Part shown: piece by piece, positions 61,110-64,000 of the stretch
How the letters are laid out: every line of letters starts with the position of its first letter
How positions within the stretch are numbered: the first letter of the stretch is position 1
Source: JAFGAV01 sp041479055
Lineage (GTDB): Bacteria; Acidobacteriota; Aminicenantia; Aminicenantales; JAFGAV01
Length of the DNA stretch: 64,000 bases
Assembly: GCA_963702835.1 (NCBI GenBank)
Contig: OY969762.1
Span: 1,178,001 to 1,242,000 of the forward strand
Reading direction: 5' to 3'
Translations under genes and position numbers: made by a program
The notes under the pieces: model-generated
Seen by the model: the letters and a program-made list of their open reading frames with translations, nothing else
What the model was told of the DNA's origin: nothing
Database searches by the model: none

Positions 61110-62399
61110 GTGAGCAAAAGATTCCTTGTCCTCCTGGGCGCTCTTCTGCTGCCGCTCTGTCTGCAGGCCGCGGTGTGGAAGATCACGGTGGATGCCCCCA
61201 TTCACCCCGTAACCTCGGAATACATTCGCCACAGCCTGGACCGGGCCGAAGCCGAATCGGCTGAGCTCTTGATCCTCGTCCTGAATACGCCGGGCGGGCT
61301 GGACAGCTCGATGCGGGAAATCATCGAGCGCGTGCTCAAAGCCCGCCTCCCGGTGGCCGCCTACGTTTATCCCAGCGGCGGACGGGCCGCCTCGGCCGGT
61401 TTTTTCATCGGAGTGGCCTGTGACCTGTTCGTCATGTCTCCCGGGACCAGCACCGGGGCGGCTCACCCGGTGGGCATCTCCATCAGCGGCCAGGGGATGG
61501 ATGAGACCATGACCGAGAAGGTCGTCCAGGACGCCGCCTCTTATATCAAGACTCTGGCCGAGAAGCGGGGCCGCAACATCAAAATGGCCGAGGACGCCGT
61601 CCGGCGCAGCCTGTCCTATACGGAAACCGAGGCGCTCCGGGGAGGCCTCATCGACCTGGTGGCCAAGGACGTTCCGGATCTCCTGGCTCAACTCGAGGGG
61701 AAGAAAATAAAGCGCTTTGACGGCCGGGAGACCGTTCTGACACTCCGCGGCCTGTCCGTGCGGGATATTCCCCTGTCCGGCCGCCAGAAGTTTCTCCTCA
61801 CCATTTCCAACCCTAACCTGGCTTACCTGCTGCTGATGATCGGGCTGCTCGGCCTGTATTTCGAATTCGCCAACCCGGGCGCCGTACTGCCCGGCGTGCT
61901 GGGCGCCATCAGCCTGCTGCTGGCCATTTTCGCTTTCCAGATTCTGCCCATCAATTATGTCGGCCTGATGCTCATCCTCCTGGCCCTCGTCCTGTTCGTC
62001 CTGGAAGTCAAGGTCCACAGTTATGGTATCCTATCAGTGGGAGGTCTCCTGTCCATGATTATCGGCTCGCTCATGCTCATCGAGGCGCCCATTCCGGAGC
62101 TCAGGCCCAGCCTGCGCTTCATCATCCCGGTGGCCCTCGGCTTCGCCCTCATCTTCATTTTTCTGGTCTCCCTCGTCGTCCGCAGCCATCGGGCGCGGGT
62201 CCAGACCGGGCGGGAAGGGCTGCTGGGAGAGACGGGCCTAGCCCTGACTGACCTGAACCTCGAGGGCAAAGTCTTCGTCCACGGTGAGTATTGGAAGGCC
62301 CGGGCCGAGGAGCCCATCCCCAAGGGCAGCAAGGTCATCATCTCCGGCGTCCTGGACAACTTGACCGTCCGGGTAAGCCGATCCCAGGACCAGGGCTGA
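61110..62399 (+). CDS. nfeD: NfeD-type membrane serine protease
   Basis: 429 residues from GTG 61110 (VSKRFLVLLGALLLPLCLQA, signal peptide); the frame opens at 61050 but that lies in the repeat. The ClpP-like serine protease domain (about 25-215) has LNTPGGLDSSMREII, YVYPSGGRAASAGFFIG (catalytic Ser) and SPGTSTGAAHPV, with the Lys nearby. Four or so hydrophobic helices follow (about 235-370), and the C-terminal NfeD OB-fold domain (about 375-429) has GREGLLGETGLALTDL and VHGEYWKARAEEPIPKGSKVIISG. It should act with the slipin encoded next, cleaving membrane-protein C-termini. Confidence 0.9.
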   Translation: MSKRFLVLLGALLLPLCLQAAVWKITVDAPIHPVTSEYIRHSLDRAEAESAELLILVLNTPGGLDSSMREIIERVLKARLPVAAYVYPSGGRAASAGFFIGVACDLFVMSPGTSTGAAHPVGISISGQGMDETMTEKVVQDAASYIKTLAEKRGRNIKMAEDAVRRSLSYTETEALRGGLIDLVAKDVPDLLAQLEGKKIKRFDGRETVLTLRGLSVRDIPLSGRQKFLLTISNPNLAYLLLMIGLLGLYFEFANPGAVLPGVLGAISLLLAIFAFQILPINYVGLMLILLALVLFVLEVKVHSYGILSVGGLLSMIIGSLMLIEAPIPELRPSLRFIIPVALGFALIFIFLVSLVVRSHRARVQTGREGLLGETGLALTDLNLEGKVFVHGEYWKARAEEPIPKGSKVIISGVLDNLTVRVSRSQDQG

Positions 62400-62465
62400 C
62401 CGGAGGTCCGCCCGGTCCCTCGAAACGGCGGCAGGGGATCGATCCCGCCGTCGAAGGAGGAGAAT

Positions 62466-63230
62466 ATGACTTCTTATCCACTGTGGATCATCATCGGCAT
62501 CGTCGCCCTCTACATCCTGAACTCCATCAAGGTCCTTCGGGAGTATGAGAGGGGGGTCATCTTCCGTTTGGGCCGAGTTCTGCACAAGCCCAAAGGACCC
62601 GGGATCATCCTGGTCTTCTCGCCCATCGACCGCATGGTCCGGGTCAGCCTGCGCCTGGTGACCATGGACATCCCGCCTCAGGACGTCATCACCAAGGACA
62701 ACGTCACGGTCAAGGTCAACGCCGTCCTCTACTTCAGGGTCATCGACCCGCTCAAGTGCGTGATCGAGGTCCAGGATTATATCTACGCCACCTCCCAGCT
62801 GGCCCAGACGACCCTGCGGAGCCTCCTCGGTCAGGTTCCGCTCGACGACCTCCTCTCGGAGCGGGACAAGCTGAACTCCCGCCTCCAGGAGATCATCGAG
62901 CAGCACACCGACCCCTGGGGCATCAAGGTCCAGCTCGTCGAGATGAAGCAGGTCGATCTTCCGGAGAACATGATCCGGGCCATCGCCAAGCAGGCTGAGG
63001 CCGAGCGCGAACGCCGGGCCAAGGTCATCCACGCCGAAGGCGAGTTCCAGGCAGCGGACAAGCTCACCCAGGCCGCCGATATCATTTCCAGGAATCCCCA
63101 GGCACTCCAGCTCCGTTTCTTGGGGACTTTGACGGAAATCGCCAGCGAGAAGAATTCGACCATCATCTTCCCCCTGCCCCTTGAACTGCTGAAGGCATTC
63201 ACCTACAATCCCGACAAAGACAAAAAGTGA
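62466..63230 (+). CDS. Slipin/stomatin (SPFH band-7) protein
   Basis: 254 residues starting 66 bases after nfeD and preceded by AAGGAGGAG. One N-terminal membrane helix (about 4-22), then the SPFH domain: VLREYERGVIFRLGRVL, GPGIILVFSPIDRMVRVSLR, IPPQDVITKDNVTVKVNAVLYFRV, TLRSLLGQVPLDDLLSERDKLN, and a coiled C-terminal tail with KQAEAERERRAKVIHAEGE. nfeD-slipin pairs are a classic two-gene unit. They form membrane microdomain scaffolds. Confidence 0.95.
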   Translation: MTSYPLWIIIGIVALYILNSIKVLREYERGVIFRLGRVLHKPKGPGIILVFSPIDRMVRVSLRLVTMDIPPQDVITKDNVTVKVNAVLYFRVIDPLKCVIEVQDYIYATSQLAQTTLRSLLGQVPLDDLLSERDKLNSRLQEIIEQHTDPWGIKVQLVEMKQVDLPENMIRAIAKQAEAERERRAKVIHAEGEFQAADKLTQAADIISRNPQALQLRFLGTLTEIASEKNSTIIFPLPLELLKAFTYNPDKDKK

Positions 63231-63237
63231 GCCGTTC

Positions 63238-63990
63238 ATGAACAGAAACAGAGAACCCCGCGAACTCCAGTTTACCAGCGCGCAGTTGGTGATCGTTTTT
63301 ATACTGATCATCGCCCTGGGCGCCTTTATCTTCATCCTGGGCGTCTCGGTCGGCAAGAAGCAGGCTCGGCTGTCCGAAGGGCCCGCCCCGGTGCGAAAAC
63401 CTACCGCGGAGAAGGTGGCCCAAAAAGTCAAGCCGCCCCTTGAGCCGAAAGTCAAGGCCGGCGCCGAGACAAAGACAGAAGCTGTTAAACCCAACCCGCC
63501 GGTCGGTGGAACGCCTAAGTCCGATATCCAACAGGAGATCGCCTCATTCAAAGCTCAGCCAAAAACAACTAAGACCACGGCCCAGGCCGCCAAACCTGCC
63601 GCTTCCAAGACGCAGCCGGCGGCGCAGCCCAAACCCGCCGCGCCCGAGGCCAAAACTCAGCCGGCCGGGTCCAAAACCAAGACCCTGCCCCAGCCGGCCG
63701 TGCCCGCGGCCAATCCCCAAGTGAAACCCCCGGCCACTCTTTTCTTCATCCAGGTTGCGGCGGCCCCCCAGAAAGAAGAGGCCCTCCGTCTGGCCGGCTC
63801 CATAAGAAACCATGGCTTTACGGCCATGGTCCTTGACCCTCTCCCCACGGATAGGACGCCCTACTACCGAGTCAGGGTGGGCGGCTACCAGACCGAAGAG
63901 GAGAGGAGCCTGGCCGCGGAAAAGCTGGCCGTGGCTCTCGGCAAAAAAGCGAGCGACTTCTATTATCCCCCTCCTGAAAAAACCAAGTGA
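63238..63990 (+). CDS. SPOR-domain membrane protein
   Basis: 250 residues, beginning seven bases after the slipin stop. One helix (about 15-37, LVIVFILIIALGAFIFILGVSV) anchors it in the inner membrane. The middle 120 residues are a Lys/Pro/Ala-rich, disordered linker (about 40-160) rich in KPAAP- and KTQPA-type repeats. The C-terminal SPOR domain (about 165-245) has FFIQVAAAPQKEEALRLAGSIR and YYRVRVGGYQTEEE. SPOR domains bind denuded glycan strands at the septum, so it probably takes part in cell division. Confidence 0.85.
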   Translation: MNRNREPRELQFTSAQLVIVFILIIALGAFIFILGVSVGKKQARLSEGPAPVRKPTAEKVAQKVKPPLEPKVKAGAETKTEAVKPNPPVGGTPKSDIQQEIASFKAQPKTTKTTAQAAKPAASKTQPAAQPKPAAPEAKTQPAGSKTKTLPQPAVPAANPQVKPPATLFFIQVAAAPQKEEALRLAGSIRNHGFTAMVLDPLPTDRTPYYRVRVGGYQTEEERSLAAEKLAVALGKKASDFYYPPPEKTK

Positions 63991-64000
63991 AAAGAAACTT

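Overview
The window is GC-rich bacterial chromosome with dense, mostly intact genes. LPS-type genes (waaA, a broken lpxB), an OmpA-family protein, an outer-membrane barrel, Tat-exported enzymes, lipoproteins and type IV pilin-like genes show a Gram-negative (diderm) organism. The mix of an eukaryotic-type Ser/Thr kinase with a TPR tail, COG3379-like alkaline-phosphatase-superfamily proteins, DUF362 and NfeD-slipin genes recalls Acidobacteriota or candidate phylum Aminicenantota. That placement is an impression from gene content and not a proof.

Layout. 1-7.3 kb: housekeeping and metabolic singletons (YprB-like nuclease, YjbQ, a GSAM-like aminotransferase, a two-domain disulfide oxidoreductase, frameshifted DUF362, a propeller protein, a ZIP transporter). 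7.4-16.2 kb: one tightly packed plus-strand run of seven genes, with three consecutive alkaline-phosphatase-superfamily proteins (soluble, membrane-anchored, Tat-exported), a ribbon-helix-helix-like protein, a three-helix membrane protein reminiscent of YidC/EMC3, a PLP aminotransferase and an ornithine-cyclodeaminase homologue. 16.2-26.2 kb: an eroded accessory stretch with a decayed partial copy of a glycosidase gene, a kinase lacking a catalytic-loop Asn, an AT-rich lipoprotein, a nonsense-mutated DUF937 remnant, OmpA, the intact glycosidase and a metallopeptidase split from its signal peptide. 26.3-33.2 kb: a row of hairpins, an APC permease, a nitroreductase, a lipoprotein and a four-gene ABC export operon. 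33.5-35.1 kb: a phosphoglycerate mutase whose two halves are in reverse order (circular permutation). 36.8-40.8 kb: an isoprenoid-type cluster (NUDIX/IPP-isomerase, radical SAM-SPASM, UbiA, geranylgeranyl-reductase-like). 40.9-46.0 kb: M23 peptidase, Tat D-aminoacylase, PAP2 and WaaA. 46.1-51.7 kb: rpsO-pnp, then three pilin-like genes and lpxB carrying many small indels. 51.7-64 kb: envelope and housekeeping genes (DUF192, pcm, proS, a PilZ/LuxR/PilZ group, coaE, an OMP, a deoxyhypusine-synthase-like protein, HU, nfeD, slipin, SPOR).

A family of long nested palindromes lies in intergenic gaps at 33.28-33.44, 53.15-53.49 and 60.70-61.08 kb. They share a core of about 20 bp, and the third has terminal inverted repeats of nearly 50 bp that appear to carry outward-facing promoters. 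The strongest candidates for something undescribed are the permuted phosphoglycerate mutase, the seven-gene phosphatase/insertase-like operon, the radical-SAM/UbiA/reductase cluster and the palindrome family. Several genes have a secretion signal or domain one frame away from the rest; these may be assembly indels or real decay, and the sequence alone cannot decide.
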